From contig JAIXMP010000018.1 of assembly GCA_025677815.1 (NCBI GenBank), forward strand, positions 1 to 64,000: DNA of 64,000 nt. The letters run 5' to 3'. The notes below the pieces were generated by a model. It was given only the letters and a program-made list of their open reading frames with translations, was not told the origin of the DNA and did no database searches. This DNA comes from Phascolomyces articulosus. Lineage: Eukaryota; Mucoromycota; Mucoromycetes; Mucorales; Lichtheimiaceae. Position numbers and translations under genes: made by a program. This document shows positions 10,043 to 19,262 of the stretch, piece after piece (position 1 is the stretch's first letter; the number at the start of each line of letters is the position of its first letter).

Positions 10043-11031
10043 GGTATATGATCTCGGAAGAAATTTATGGTACCAAGTAATCTTTGAATCTGTTTCCTAT
10101 TTTGTGGTATAGGCCAGTTTAGCACATTGGATATTTTACTACGTTTAATTTGTCTGCCCTGCGGCGACAATCGAAATCCAAGTAGGTATATTTGAATTTG
10201 TATAAATTTGGATTTTTTATAATTGATAATCAAGTTATTTTCAGTTAATGCTTGAATTACTTTTTTAATGTGTTCTTTATGTAAATTTATATCTTCTTTT
10301 GTTGCGATGACGATGTCATCAATGTAACATCTTACAAATGGCATGTCTTGAAAGATACGACTCATAACTCTTTGAAAACGAGAAGCTGTTGTATCAGAGA
10401 GAAATCAATCAATAAAAAGAATAAAAGGAGACAAGATAAGTCAACGAGACCCGAAAATAATGAACTGAAGTTTATTAAGATAAAAAATAATCTCTCTATT
10501 TATAAGAAAGTGCTCATCATGGATAGACTATCACAACTTGCACATTATGGTGTAATATTAGAATATGGATTGCATCATTTGGATTGCGTGTTATGAGGAC
10601 AGTATATTTAAGTAGACTATGAATGATATCGTTAGAAGGATTGCATGATCCAGCATAATTAACAATATGTGAAAGAGGATGGTGTAATACTGTGTGTAAC
10701 ATAAGTAATTATCTAAATAGAATCACCGCACAAGTGAGATATAGGGTGAATGACAGTAATAATAATAATAATAATGAAGAATTATTATTTATTGTGAAGC
10801 CATTGTATGTTGGATACAACAGAAGGAATAGGACATAATCCAAAAGGACAAGCTTGAAAGACATACTGTGTGTTATTATGTGTAAAAGCAGTATAGTCTT
10901 GATATTCTTTTTTAATACGGAATCTGTGGTATGCACTAGATAAATCTAACGTTGTAAAAACGATAGCTCCAGATAGATCTGCAAATATCTCTTTTATTAA
11001 AGGTAAAGGATGTCTATGAAGAATAAACCAC
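10043..11031 (-). pseudogene. Gypsy-3 reverse transcriptase, split by a solo LTR
   Basis: From the right the frame reads HRHPLPLIKEIFADLSGA, TTLDLSSAYHRFRIKKEY and VFQACPFGLCPIPS. It is interrupted by an LTR (10,387-10,821) and resumes RFQRVMSRIFQ, the catalytic CYIDDIVIATKE, then LLGFRLSPQGRQIKR and IQRLLGTINFFRDHIP. The catalytic box is YIDD. No stop was found inside the RT itself once the LTR is removed. The N-terminal third, the protease and gag are missing because the sequence changes at 11,032 to an unrelated AT-rich transposon. Confidence 0.8.
10387..10821. repeat. Solo LTR of family A (435 bp) in Gypsy-3 RT
   Basis: The insert runs TGTTGTATCAGAGAG to TTGGATACAACA. Flanks are GAAGC (left) and GAAGG (right), a 5-bp duplication with one mismatch. 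Removal restores PIPSRFQRVMS in the RT. Its reverse complement is closely similar to the 435-bp 3' LTR at 16,917-17,351 and to the copy at 27,171-27,609. Minus-strand orientation is the sense direction. It contains an ATT-rich microsatellite at about 10,758-10,795. Confidence 0.85.
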
Positions 11032-12876
11032 CACTATAATAGGTATAAACATTTCATTATTTAATAATTAAATTGTTAAATAAATTTATATATAAAAAAT
11101 ACTATTATAAGATTTTTATAATTTTTATTTTTGTATTTATAAAATTGAATTTTCATATATTTTAAAAAATATTATGCTAATATGGAAAATGATATGGAAA
11201 TTATGGACGAGTATGCAAATAAAAATAATGAAGAAATAAAAAAATATAAAATTGATTTAAAAAATGAAATTAACGAATTAGTATTAAAGGAATGGTCTTT
11301 TTTAAGTAAAGATTGGAAGAATATTGAACATAAATATAAGCATAGGACTGAGATTAAAAATGTAAAAGAAATTAGACAAATTAAAAATGAATTATTAAAT
11401 AAATTAGGTTATATATCTGTATTCTTTTTTATTACAGTATTATATACTAATAAGGAATATCCTGCACCTTATCTCGAAATTGAAAAAGCTTTATTACTAT
11501 TATATCATTTAACTGAAGGCCTTACATCAAAAACAATGAAACAATATATGCCATATACAACATTTTATTCTTTTTATAAGGAGTTCTGGATTAACAATTA
11601 TAATAATTTAAATCATTTTGTTGATATATGTTTAAAAAATATGTTTAGTAATCTTAAAATTAGAATTTTATCAGCAAAAATAAAAAACCCTAAACATTAT
11701 AAAAATATAACAATGATGCTTGATGGTCATGATTCTGCTGTAGACTATAATAAACCTAATATTCCCAAATTAAAAAAATGGTCCTATAAATTAAAAAGTA
11801 GTGGTATTAGAACACAAGTATTAATAGATATAAATGAGAATATAATGAATGTATCAGAAAGCTTATTATGTGGTATTAGTAGTGATGGTGGAATGATGTT
11901 AAATATGAAATTATACAATAAAATTTATCAGCAAGACTGCATAGCTGTAGATGGTGGTTATACACTTTTTATTAAACAATTTGAAAATCTTTGTAAAAAT
12001 AAAAATATTAATTTAGATGATAAAAACTTTTTTTACCCAATTAGAAAAGAAATAGGAGTTGCATTAAATCGTCAAGAAGAACATTATAATAAAGTATTTG
12101 GTAGTTTTAGGAGTGTAGTTGAGAATCAGTTTAAAGATTTATTTAATAAATTTAAAAGATTTAATAATAATAATTCAATATTAAAAACAGATGATATAAA
12201 ATATATAAATTTACAATTAAAAGTTGCTTTTCTATTAAAAAATATAAATAATTTTTCAGATAAATTTAATATAATTATACAAGATCATCATAAGTTATGG
12301 TTTAATGATAATTTTGAATTTCCTTCTGAGATGCGATTAATAGATATTGTCTATACTAATCAAATGGAACAAGTAAATAAATTAAAAGAATTAAATAAAT
12401 TACAAGATGACTTTTTAAATTTAGATATAACTGATAATAATATGATAATAAATGAAGACACAGATGATAATATGGAAAATAATAATAATGATAAAAATAT
12501 AAATGAAAATGAAGTAGACTTTCCTGAATATAGAAATATTAACAAAAAAAGGAAAAAATCAAATAAAAGAAATTCTAAAAAAATAAACATATATGATATA
12601 AGAAATACTAATAATGATGAAAATATATATGAAATTGATAAAATATTAAATCATAAAATTGAAAATAAAAATTATATATTCTATATTAAATGGGTAGGAT
12701 ATGATGATGATAGTAATTCATGGGTAAAAGAATCTGATTTTAAACAAAAAGAAATTATAATAGATTATTTTAGTGAAAGAAATATTATATATAGAAATTA
12801 AAAAAATAAATTATCCTAATTAATTATTAAACTATATATTTTACTATAAACTATATTTTTATTTAAAATTATAGTG
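11032..12876 (+). mobile_element. AT-rich DDE DNA transposon with chromodomain transposase (1,845 bp)
   Basis: One intact ORF is bounded by short inverted ends, CACTATAAT at 11,032 and ATTATAGTG at 12,876, with further similar AT-rich subterminal sequence (TTTAATAATTAA at both ends). Base composition is far more AT-rich than the neighbours. No matching target duplication is visible, and the two flanks belong to different Gypsy elements in opposite orientation, so the insertion site has been rearranged or the ends are not exact. Confidence 0.7.
11182..12801 (+). CDS. DDE_Tnp_4-like transposase fused to a C-terminal chromodomain
   Basis: A 539-residue intact ORF begins at the first ATG after a long AT-rich leader. 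The centre resembles the PIF/IS5-like DDE superfamily: first Asp in MLDGHDSAVDY (about residue 182), second Asp in CIAVDGGYTLFI (about 259), and Glu in NRQEEHYNKVFGSFRSVVEN (about 310). A lysine, asparagine and acidic linker (about 430-480) leads to a chromodomain with YEIDKILNHKIENKNY, FYIKWVGYDDDSNSWV and a closing IIDYFSERN helix (about 485-537). The expected role is cut-and-paste transposition with the chromodomain reading histone marks; that targeting role is inferred from chromoviral integrases. The chromodomain is part of this ORF and not a leftover Gypsy fragment. Confidence 0.8.
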   Translation: MENDMEIMDEYANKNNEEIKKYKIDLKNEINELVLKEWSFLSKDWKNIEHKYKHRTEIKNVKEIRQIKNELLNKLGYISVFFFITVLYTNKEYPAPYLEIEKALLLLYHLTEGLTSKTMKQYMPYTTFYSFYKEFWINNYNNLNHFVDICLKNMFSNLKIRILSAKIKNPKHYKNITMMLDGHDSAVDYNKPNIPKLKKWSYKLKSSGIRTQVLIDINENIMNVSESLLCGISSDGGMMLNMKLYNKIYQQDCIAVDGGYTLFIKQFENLCKNKNINLDDKNFFYPIRKEIGVALNRQEEHYNKVFGSFRSVVENQFKDLFNKFKRFNNNNSILKTDDIKYINLQLKVAFLLKNINNFSDKFNIIIQDHHKLWFNDNFEFPSEMRLIDIVYTNQMEQVNKLKELNKLQDDFLNLDITDNNMIINEDTDDNMENNNNDKNINENEVDFPEYRNINKKRKKSNKRNSKKINIYDIRNTNNDENIYEIDKILNHKIENKNYIFYIKWVGYDDDSNSWVKESDFKQKEIIIDYFSERNIIYRN

Positions 12877-12962
12877 ACGGATTAATCATCAGTAAGGAAA
12901 ATTCTCTAAAAAATTCTGAATTATTAAAGTATTCCCTGTTGGTAATAAAGTCATGATCTTAA
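12877..12962 (+). pseudogene. Gypsy-2 integrase fragment left of Harb-1
   Basis: This short stretch reads INHQ-stop-GKFSKKF-stop-IIKVFPVGNKVMIL in the frame that continues at 15,849 after Harb-1. It aligns by eye with the segment before the GPY/F-like region in Gypsy-3 (KDMFDKKHKLVEF). The TAA and TGA could derive from CAA and CGA. About ten residues seem to be missing between the end of the left half of Gypsy-2 (IVIPTV at 6898) and this fragment. Confidence 0.65.
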
Positions 12963-13177
12963 GAGTGAGTGTAGTGGGGATGGTAAATTGGATTGTAAAC
13001 AAATTTTACAATTCTATTTACAATTCTCTTACTTTTTTTTGCAGCAGCTGAGATTGTAAAATAGAATTGTAAATTTGATAAGTTGTAAATTTCTTTGAGA
13101 AAGTTGTAAATTTGCAATACCAACTTGAGGTATTGCAAATATTGCAAATATTGTTCTTTATTAATCAACTTTCGAAT

Positions 13178-14136
13178 ATGAGCTCATCATCAACACCTAC
13201 ACAACCCACCCTTATCACTGAAGAAACATCCCCTGATACCACACCTTCCACCTGTTTAGCCCCTAGATCTTCTTCAAAAGGCCATGGTAAAAACTTCCAA
13301 AAAAAGGAAGATATATAGCTAGTGAATGCTTATTTGCTTACTAGCAAGGATTCTGAAACTGGCATAGATCAGTCATCAGATAGATTCTGGTGTCATGTCT
13401 TGACTAAATTCGAGGAAGATGGGGGGAATGAGTATAGTTGTGATTTCAATGCTCTCCGAAATTGCTTTAATGGCCAGATTTCCCCAATTTGTTTAAGATT
13501 TTTGGGAAGCTTGTCAATGATTATAAGACAAAAACGAAGTGGTGAAAATGATGAGGATCAGGTTATTACTTCTCTATAGGTTTTCTTCTTACATCAAATA
13601 TAAACATACACTAAGCAAACAAAATAAAATAGTTCAAACGCACTGTCAACCACTATGAGGAAAACAGTGCCTCTCACTATAAAGGCTTTCTTAAGTTCAA
13701 AGAATGTTTTGACTTGTTGAAGGAAGAGGAGAAGTGGAGAGTATGCACCAAAAGTGGTGATGAGCCTCAAGAGGTAGACCCTAACTATAAGAGACCAATG
13801 GGCCAGCAGCAGGCGAAAGTCTTAAAAAAGAAGCCTAGTGCAGATAATAACGATGATGCTGAAATGAAGAAGGAGCAATTGGTATTAGTTCGTAACAACA
13901 TGATCCATAATGCCAAAAAGATCAAATATTTGAAATCTATTACTGAAAGTGCCCAAACTATGGCTGATCATACAATCTTAGGTGTTGATATGACCACCAT
14001 AACACCACTTCAAAAGGCATATTACTCTAGAAAACAGCAATTGATTTTCGAAAGAATAGAGAGGGAAGAAGAAGATGACGATGATCATAGTAATGAATAT
14101 GATGACGAAATAGTTGTATTAGAAGAAGAAGCTTGA
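13178..14136 (+). pseudogene. Harb-1 Myb/SANT-like accessory protein, decayed
   Basis: The frame starts MSSSSTPTQPT at 13,178 and resembles the NAM/trihelix-type DNA-binding protein that accompanies PIF/Harbinger transposases. The SANT-like part contains LVNAYL...QSSDRFWCHVLTKFEED, followed after an apparent intron (about 13,578-13,632) by FKRTVNHYEENSASHYKG. A basic and acidic C-terminal half ends IEREEEDDDD...VLEEEA at 14,136. One in-frame TAG (13,316-13,318, likely from CAG) breaks the first exon. In the family this partner helps the transposase bind the ends and enter the nucleus. Confidence 0.75.
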
Positions 14137-14255
14137 ATTGAAGAAGTAGAAGGTGAAACAGAAAACGATCATAATAATGAAAACGTTCAATAATAAAACA
14201 AAGAGACTGTGTTTCTAATATCTCAAAAAAAAAAGCTTTTTTAGTATATAGATAT

Positions 14256-15640
14256 TTATTTATCTCCATGGATACTCCATAAGTGTTCAATAAGATCCTC
14301 CTGTAGTCTTTCATGAATAGAGCCACTCTTGACTTCTTGCTCTCATCTACAAGTAACATAATCAGCAGACTCACCATCACGCGAAAAAGATGGGGAAACT
14401 GTGAAAGTGCATTGATCATACAAAAGAATATCATTATTATTATAATCATATGTGTCCCATTCATTCTCAACAATCATGTTGTGCAGAATTATGCACGTTT
14501 TCATTATATTGGACAATTCCACAACATTCCAAGCACGTCCAGGCTCACGTACTATTGCAAAACGAGCTTGAAGGACACCAAATACTCGTTCAATATCCTT
14601 ATGTGCACCTTCCTGTCTAGCAGCAAAATGCTATATATAAAGTTAGATATTATACTGTAGGCATCTGAATATAAACCCTATATCCTCCACATATCCTTTA
14701 AATATACTTGTTTTTTATTTCCATATGGGGCAGGGATGCTCTTCATAAACGTCGCCCATTTAGGATAAATCCCATCAGCCAGATAATATCTATGGTTATA
14801 TTCATGGCCATTAACTGTATATTTCACAGAAGGTGCATAGCCTTGAACGACACCATCAAACAAAGGGGATTTATGTAGGACGTTGATGTCATTGTTAGAT
14901 CTAGGAACACCAAAGAAAGAATGCCAAATCTATAGGTCTTGAGTTGCAACCACTTCCAATACCACTGTGGCTCTACCCTCTTTACCTGAAGTGTATTGAG
15001 AATGCAAAGCAACAGGACAGTTTCTCCATCTCCAGTGCATACAATCAACAGAGCCAAGCATTCTAGGAAATCCATGACTTTCACTCATAGCAAGTAATCA
15101 TTTCAATTCCTCCTCAGTAGGGGAACGAAGGTATATTTTGCCATAAGATTTTATGATGGCTCGACAGAATTGTTTTAATGTTAATCGGGCGGTAGATGGG
15201 GCCATTCTAATATAATCATCTACTGCATCAGCTAGACCACCATATGCCAACATCTACATAGCTGCTGTTGCTTTTTGTATCATTGAAAAACTGAGGACAC
15301 CAACCGCATCACGTCTTTGTTGGAAGTGACTATAATTGGTGTTCAACTCTTCCACAATACACAAAAAAAGAGGACGTTGCATACAGAATTGTCGACGAAA
15401 TGTTTGAGCATTATGAGTGTAGTTTTCATTGAAGTAATCTTCCATGAGATACTGATGAAAAAGCTGTCGTCTACAATTTTTGTTGGGGGCACGCGTTCTA
15501 CATTTGGCTATAATGCACACCTTTCTCTCAGTTAGTGATTGCAAAATATGCATTGATTCATCCTGATTACTCTGGATCTCTTCTTCAAGGGCTGTTGCTT
15601 GAACCAAAAGTTGCTGAAATTGTATATTTATTTTAAAGGT
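14256..15640 (-). pseudogene. Harb-1 DDE transposase, decayed
   Basis: The gene reads leftwards: RRQLFHQYLMEDYFNENYTHN, MLAYGGLADAVDDYIRM, then the first Asp region MLGSVDCMHWRWRNCP. Next come SFFGVPRSNNDINVLHKSPLF, a YYLADGIYPKWATFMKSIP block with the second Asp, and, after an apparent intron near 14,640-14,690, QEGAHKDIERVFGVLQARFAIV with the Glu. It ends SIHGDK at 14,256. Stops occur after KATAAM (about 15,254), in EELK-LLAM (about 15,100) and in QDL-IWHSF. It is closely related to the Harb-2 transposase. Confidence 0.8.
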
Positions 15641-15848
15641 TGAGATGGATGAATAAAGCTAAAAGAAATTATTTTACTCAGTGTTGGGACCTTATTTTTT
15701 TTTTTTTCATGCGCGCAAGTTTATTATTTGCAATTGAAGTTACAATCCACCACTGTTGTAAACAGTAGTTATAGTACCATTTGAATTTTACAATCCCAGT
15801 TTGCTGAAAATTTACAATTTTTTTTACAATCCACCGCTGTACCCACTC

Positions 15849-16327
15849 TAAGTATGAATCGTAAATCAAAAACGGATGCTCATTATGAGGGACCGTACAC
15901 AGTGCATAGAAAGAACAAGGGCAACGGTCAATATGTTTTAACTGATCCAACTGGCGCTCTTCTTTCTTGCAATATTCCTCCACATCATATTAAATTAATT
16001 TCATAAGACACCATCGCCTCTGGTGATGACTTTTATGAAATACAATCTATTGTATTTCATCAAGGTACACCAGGTCATTACAAATACCTTGTCAGATGGA
16101 AAGGTTATGGTCCTGAAGATGATACATAAGAACCTATCAAGCACTTTAATGACTTAACGCTAATTGAAAAATATTGGCAACGTTGCAATAACAATAATAG
16201 TACTGCTGGCAAACGAACATCACCTCCACGTCTTAATAAAAATAACAATACAGACAATAAGGTTGAACACATACCACAAATGCTAAAGAAAAATAAATCA
16301 AGCAAACGTGCATTTAATGAGCCACGT
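15849..16327 (+). pseudogene. Gypsy-2 integrase C-terminus with chromodomain
   Basis: After the Harb-1 target duplication the frame continues as SKTDAHYEGPYTVHRKNKGN, IPPHHIKLIS and a chromodomain with YEIQSIVFHQG, YLVRWKGYGPEDDT and LIEKYWQR. Two TAA codons interrupt it (near 16,003 and 16,127), consistent with CAA-to-TAA and TGG-derived decay. At 16,327 a family B LTR cuts the basic tail. Beyond it RRSPRFTKCRR completes a tail like the one of Gypsy-3. Confidence 0.8.
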
Positions 16328-16735
16328 TGTGGTATGGATAAGAAATGAGTAGAGTAATGACCAGTGAAAAGAGATAAAAAAAGTCTTGTGAGAATCAATG
16401 TAAATTTATTATAATAATAAAGATGATCCTTATTTCTAGTTTTACAAGTACAGTAATTATATGTTTTCTTATCTATGCCACTTGATAGTTGATCATGGTA
16501 GTTTGTTATTATTAGAGTTTGTTTGGAATGTCGATATGATATAAGTATTCATAGAGAGAATATTAAAGTATATTCATTATAAAGGTATATCAGTAAGAAT
16601 GTTAGATATGATGATGAGCATTATATAAAATAAGAATGTGATGATTTTGGAATGTAAAATAGGGGAGCAACCGATCATTAGTGATTTTAGTATTATTATA
16701 TGAGAAGAAGTATAGATATGTCAAAATATCTCACA
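16328..16735 (+). repeat. Solo LTR of family B (about 408 bp) in Gypsy-2 tail
   Basis: It begins TGTGGTATGGATAAGAAATG and ends AAAATATCTCACA, like the ends of 9473-10,042, and shares the segments TCTAGTTTTACAAGTACAGT and GAGAAGAAGTAT with that copy. It is shorter in the middle. CACGT precedes it and CATGT overlaps its right end, an imperfect duplication that could reflect a CpG change. Removal gives NEPRRSPRFTK. Confidence 0.65.
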
Positions 16736-16916
16736 TGTCGTTCACCTCGTTTTACTAAATGCAGACGCACTTAAACATATCTTTCTCCAAAGCTTTTTAT
16801 CCCAATAATAGACCCTAGGTTTTTCACTGGAGTTTTATTGACTAGTTACTTCATCTCTGAGGACAGTGTAATGCACAAACTTATTATGACGGTTGTTCCA
16901 ACCTGGTGGGGGGTAA

Positions 16917-17351
16917 TGTTGTATCTAACATATAATAGCTTCATAATAAATAATAATTCTTCATTATTATTATTATTATTACTATTATTTACCATATATC
17001 TCACTTTTGCGGTGATTCTATTTGGATAATTACTTATGTTACACACAGTATTACACCATCCTCTTTCACATATTGTTAATTATGCTGGATCATGCAATCC
17101 TTCTAATGATATCATTCATGGTCTACTTAAATATACTGTCCTCATAACACGCAATCCAAATGATGCAATCTATATTCTAATATTACACCATAATGTGCAA
17201 GTTGTGATAGTCCATCCATGATGAGCACTTTCTTATAAATAGAGAGATTATTTTTTATCTTAATAAACTTCAGTTCATTATTTTCGGGTCTCGTTGACTT
17301 ATCTTGTCTCCTTTTATTCTTCTTATTGATTGATTTCTCTCTGATACAACA
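16917..17351 (+). repeat. Gypsy-2 3' LTR, family A (435 bp)
   Basis: It starts TGTTGTATCTAACATATAA and ends TCTCTGATACAACA. The purine tract GGTGGGGGGTAA immediately before it (16,905-16,916) and the upstream + strand Gypsy-2 pol make this the 3' LTR of Gypsy-2. A TATA-like TATAAATAGAGAG lies at about 17,233. Two further copies exist (10,387 and 27,171), of which the first has a target duplication. Confidence 0.75.
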
Positions 17352-17650
17352 CTTAGACCTATCCTTATAGCTACCCTCATAGTCGATAATAATTATCATA
17401 TCCCAAAGGTCTCGATTCATCCATCCATAATATAGAATAGTATAAAATAAGTAACTAAGCCCACATCTTTCATAGAATAGAAAAAGTATAAATAAGCTAT
17501 TGTAAATGTAATTGTAGAAAGTAATTTAATTTTTTATTAAATCATTCTTTCTATTAAAAACCTATAAAAAAGTCTTAAAGGATTTATTTCGTCCATTTTA
17601 TCTTTTATTCTAATCTAAAATTAACCAAATTCCATACTCCCTCCATTCTT
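17352..17650 (+). repeat. Partial LTR related to Gypsy-3 LTR
   Basis: Between about 17,390 and 17,640 the + strand resembles the sense strand of the Gypsy-3 LTR. Shared blocks include CATAGAATAGAAAAAGTATA followed by AATAAGC, then AGTCTTAAAGGATT and ACCAAATTCCA. The 5' boundary is unclear. The region lies directly before the Harb-2 transposase start and may have replaced the left terminal repeat of Harb-2. Confidence 0.5.
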
Positions 17651-17662
17651 TATACTTTAAAA

Positions 17663-18503
17663 ATGAATCCTGCATTTCAAGAGCTTATTAAAGAAGCAAT
17701 TCTTATTGATGAGGATATTGATCACATAAGAAGAAAAAGACAACAAATCTCAAATCGACTTTTAACCTTAGCAAAAAAAAAAAAAGAAACTGTGCTTATT
17801 TTGTTCGTAAGCGTAAAGGGAGTGCTGGTTCTGTTGTTGGTCATAGGGTAAAAGATCGTCGTTGTAGTTTATTTCATAAACTTCTTATGGAAGATTACTT
17901 CAATGAAGATTGCCTACACAATGAAAAAACTTTTTGACGCCGATTTCGTATGCGATGCGAATTGTTTTTACATATTTGTAACAAGTTGAAGACCGATTTC
18001 AGGTACTTTCAACAACATTCTGATGCTGCTGGTCGTTTGGGTTTTTCGACCCTCCAAAAGGTTACTGCAGCTATGAGAATGCTAGCATATGGAGCACCTG
18101 CTGATGTGGTCGATGATTACATAAGAATAGGCGAGTTGACTGCAAGATTGACATTGAAATTATTCTGTTGCGCCATCATTACATCATTTGGTGAGGAATA
18201 CCTCCATTCACCCAATGAGGGTGACTTGAGGCATTTACTTGCCATTGGAGAGCAGCGTGGGTTCCCTGGAATGCTTGGTTCTGTGGACTGTAAGCATTGG
18301 AGATAGAAGAACTTTCCCAAGGCTTGGCAAGGAATGTTTATGTCAGGCAAAGAAGGTGGTGCAACAGTGATTCTGGAGGCTGTTGCTTCACAAGATTTAT
18401 GGATATGGCATTCATTTTTTGGTGTACCTGGGTCAAATAATGATCTCAATGTCTTACATAAATCCCCTATGTTTGACGATGTTATTTATGGTCGTGCACC
18501 TAG
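17663..18503 (+). pseudogene. Harb-2 transposase, N-terminal part
   Basis: Starts MNPAFQELIKEAILIDEDID. After a poly-A tract at about 17,771-17,784 the frame shifts, giving FVRKRKGSAGSVVG and RRCSLFHKLLMEDYFNEDC. It continues with RCELFLHICNKLKTDFRYFQ, MLAYGAPADVVDDYIRIGEL, the first-Asp region MLGSVDCKHW and FFGVPGSNNDLNVLHKSPMF. A TGA lies at about 17,936 and a TAG at 18,304. The last codons before the LTR spell GRAPSV, matching Harb-1 GYAPSV. In the family this is the catalytic DDE endonuclease. Confidence 0.8.
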
Positions 18504-19249
18504 TGTAACCTTTAGGTCTGTACTTATTAAAAGTGTGTATAGAGATAGGTTATGATAGGTTTCGGTTATGATTTAGTGAGCACCAACAATAATATCGTTT
18601 ATTGTGAACGGTAGTTTGAGATGATTATTTATAAGGAGAAAGGTTTTAGATAATATTTGATGTTATAATGCTTTTATATGTAAGCAGATCAGGTTCAGGG
18701 ATATTATGAAAACGTTATGTCTTAATATAATCAAGAATATAAAGTAGAATCGATGTCTTGGATCAATTCAATAGAGTAATAATAACAATTTTGTTATTTA
18801 TGTTATGATAAGACTCTTAGTTTATAAGTCTGAAATGAATAATATGAAATTAAAACAAGCCAATTGTGTGGGCGTTGAGTGACCAAAATATAATTCAAAT
18901 TAAAGATAATTGTAAGGTAAATATAAGGTAAAGATTTATTGAATCAAAAGTTGAAGGGTATTTATATGTTTTTGAAATAGTTGCGCAGTAACTGTTATTG
19001 ATTTGACAGATCAATTGATCTTGTAACCGCAGTTACTAAAAGATGTTGCGCAGTATAAGATAATATGAATATGTATAATAATAAGAATATGTGATAATAC
19101 TAAATAGGGGAATAACAAATAATTGGATGATCCACATGATATGGATCTACAAAATGGTAATATGAGGGATAAGAGAGAATGGTGAATATGTGGGGAAATA
19201 ATAATAGAGGAAATAATAAGATATTTGGTGAAGTGAAATTTTAGTTACA
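18504..19249 (-). repeat. 3' LTR of the gag-IN element (746 bp)
   Basis: Begins TGTAACCTTTAGGTCTGT and ends AAATTTTAGTTACA on the + strand; the element is transcribed leftwards, so this is the 3' LTR. No difference from 23,805-24,550 was seen when read side by side. The sense-strand purine tract CCTGGGGAGTGTG (19,250-19,262) abuts it. Interior blocks are shared with the 1,073-bp solo LTR at 5035. Confidence 0.9.
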
Positions 19250-19262
19250 CACACTCCCCAGG
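19250..19262 (-). promoter_or_regulatory. Polypurine tract of the gag-IN element
   Basis: On the sense (minus) strand the bases next to the 3' LTR are CCTGGGGAGTGTG. The position and purine content fit the plus-strand primer that RNase H leaves during reverse transcription. Its preservation is notable in an element that has no RNase H of its own. Confidence 0.6.

Larger units (their letters stand above)
12963..15848. mobile_element. Harb-1, PIF/Harbinger transposon inserted in Gypsy-2
   Basis: The left end GAGTGAGTGTAGTGGGG and the right end CCGCTGTACCCACTC are imperfect inverted repeats, followed inside by further repeats of a TTTACAAT-type motif. TAA flanks both sides (12,960-12,962 and 15,849-15,851), the usual 3-bp TWA-type duplication of the superfamily. 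It holds the two typical genes, a Myb/SANT-like protein on + and a DDE transposase on -, in convergent arrangement. Both carry stops, so the copy is inactive. Removal fuses the Gypsy-2 frame into FPVGNKVMILSMNRK. Confidence 0.9.

Noticed and set aside
11182..12801. Chromodomain at 12,620-12,800 as a leftover Gypsy fragment
   Set aside because: It is in frame with the DDE core in one uninterrupted ORF of uniform AT-rich composition, and its sequence differs from the chromodomains of Gypsy-2 and Gypsy-3.
14027..14473. 148-codon minus-strand ORF overlapping the Harb-1 accessory gene
   Set aside because: It mostly mirrors acidic codons of the + strand gene and the transposase 3' end in the wrong frame, and has no domain.
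17651..17663. Left terminal repeat of Harb-2
   Set aside because: No inverse of CTGCAGGTGCTC was found upstream of the transposase; an LTR-like fragment is there instead.
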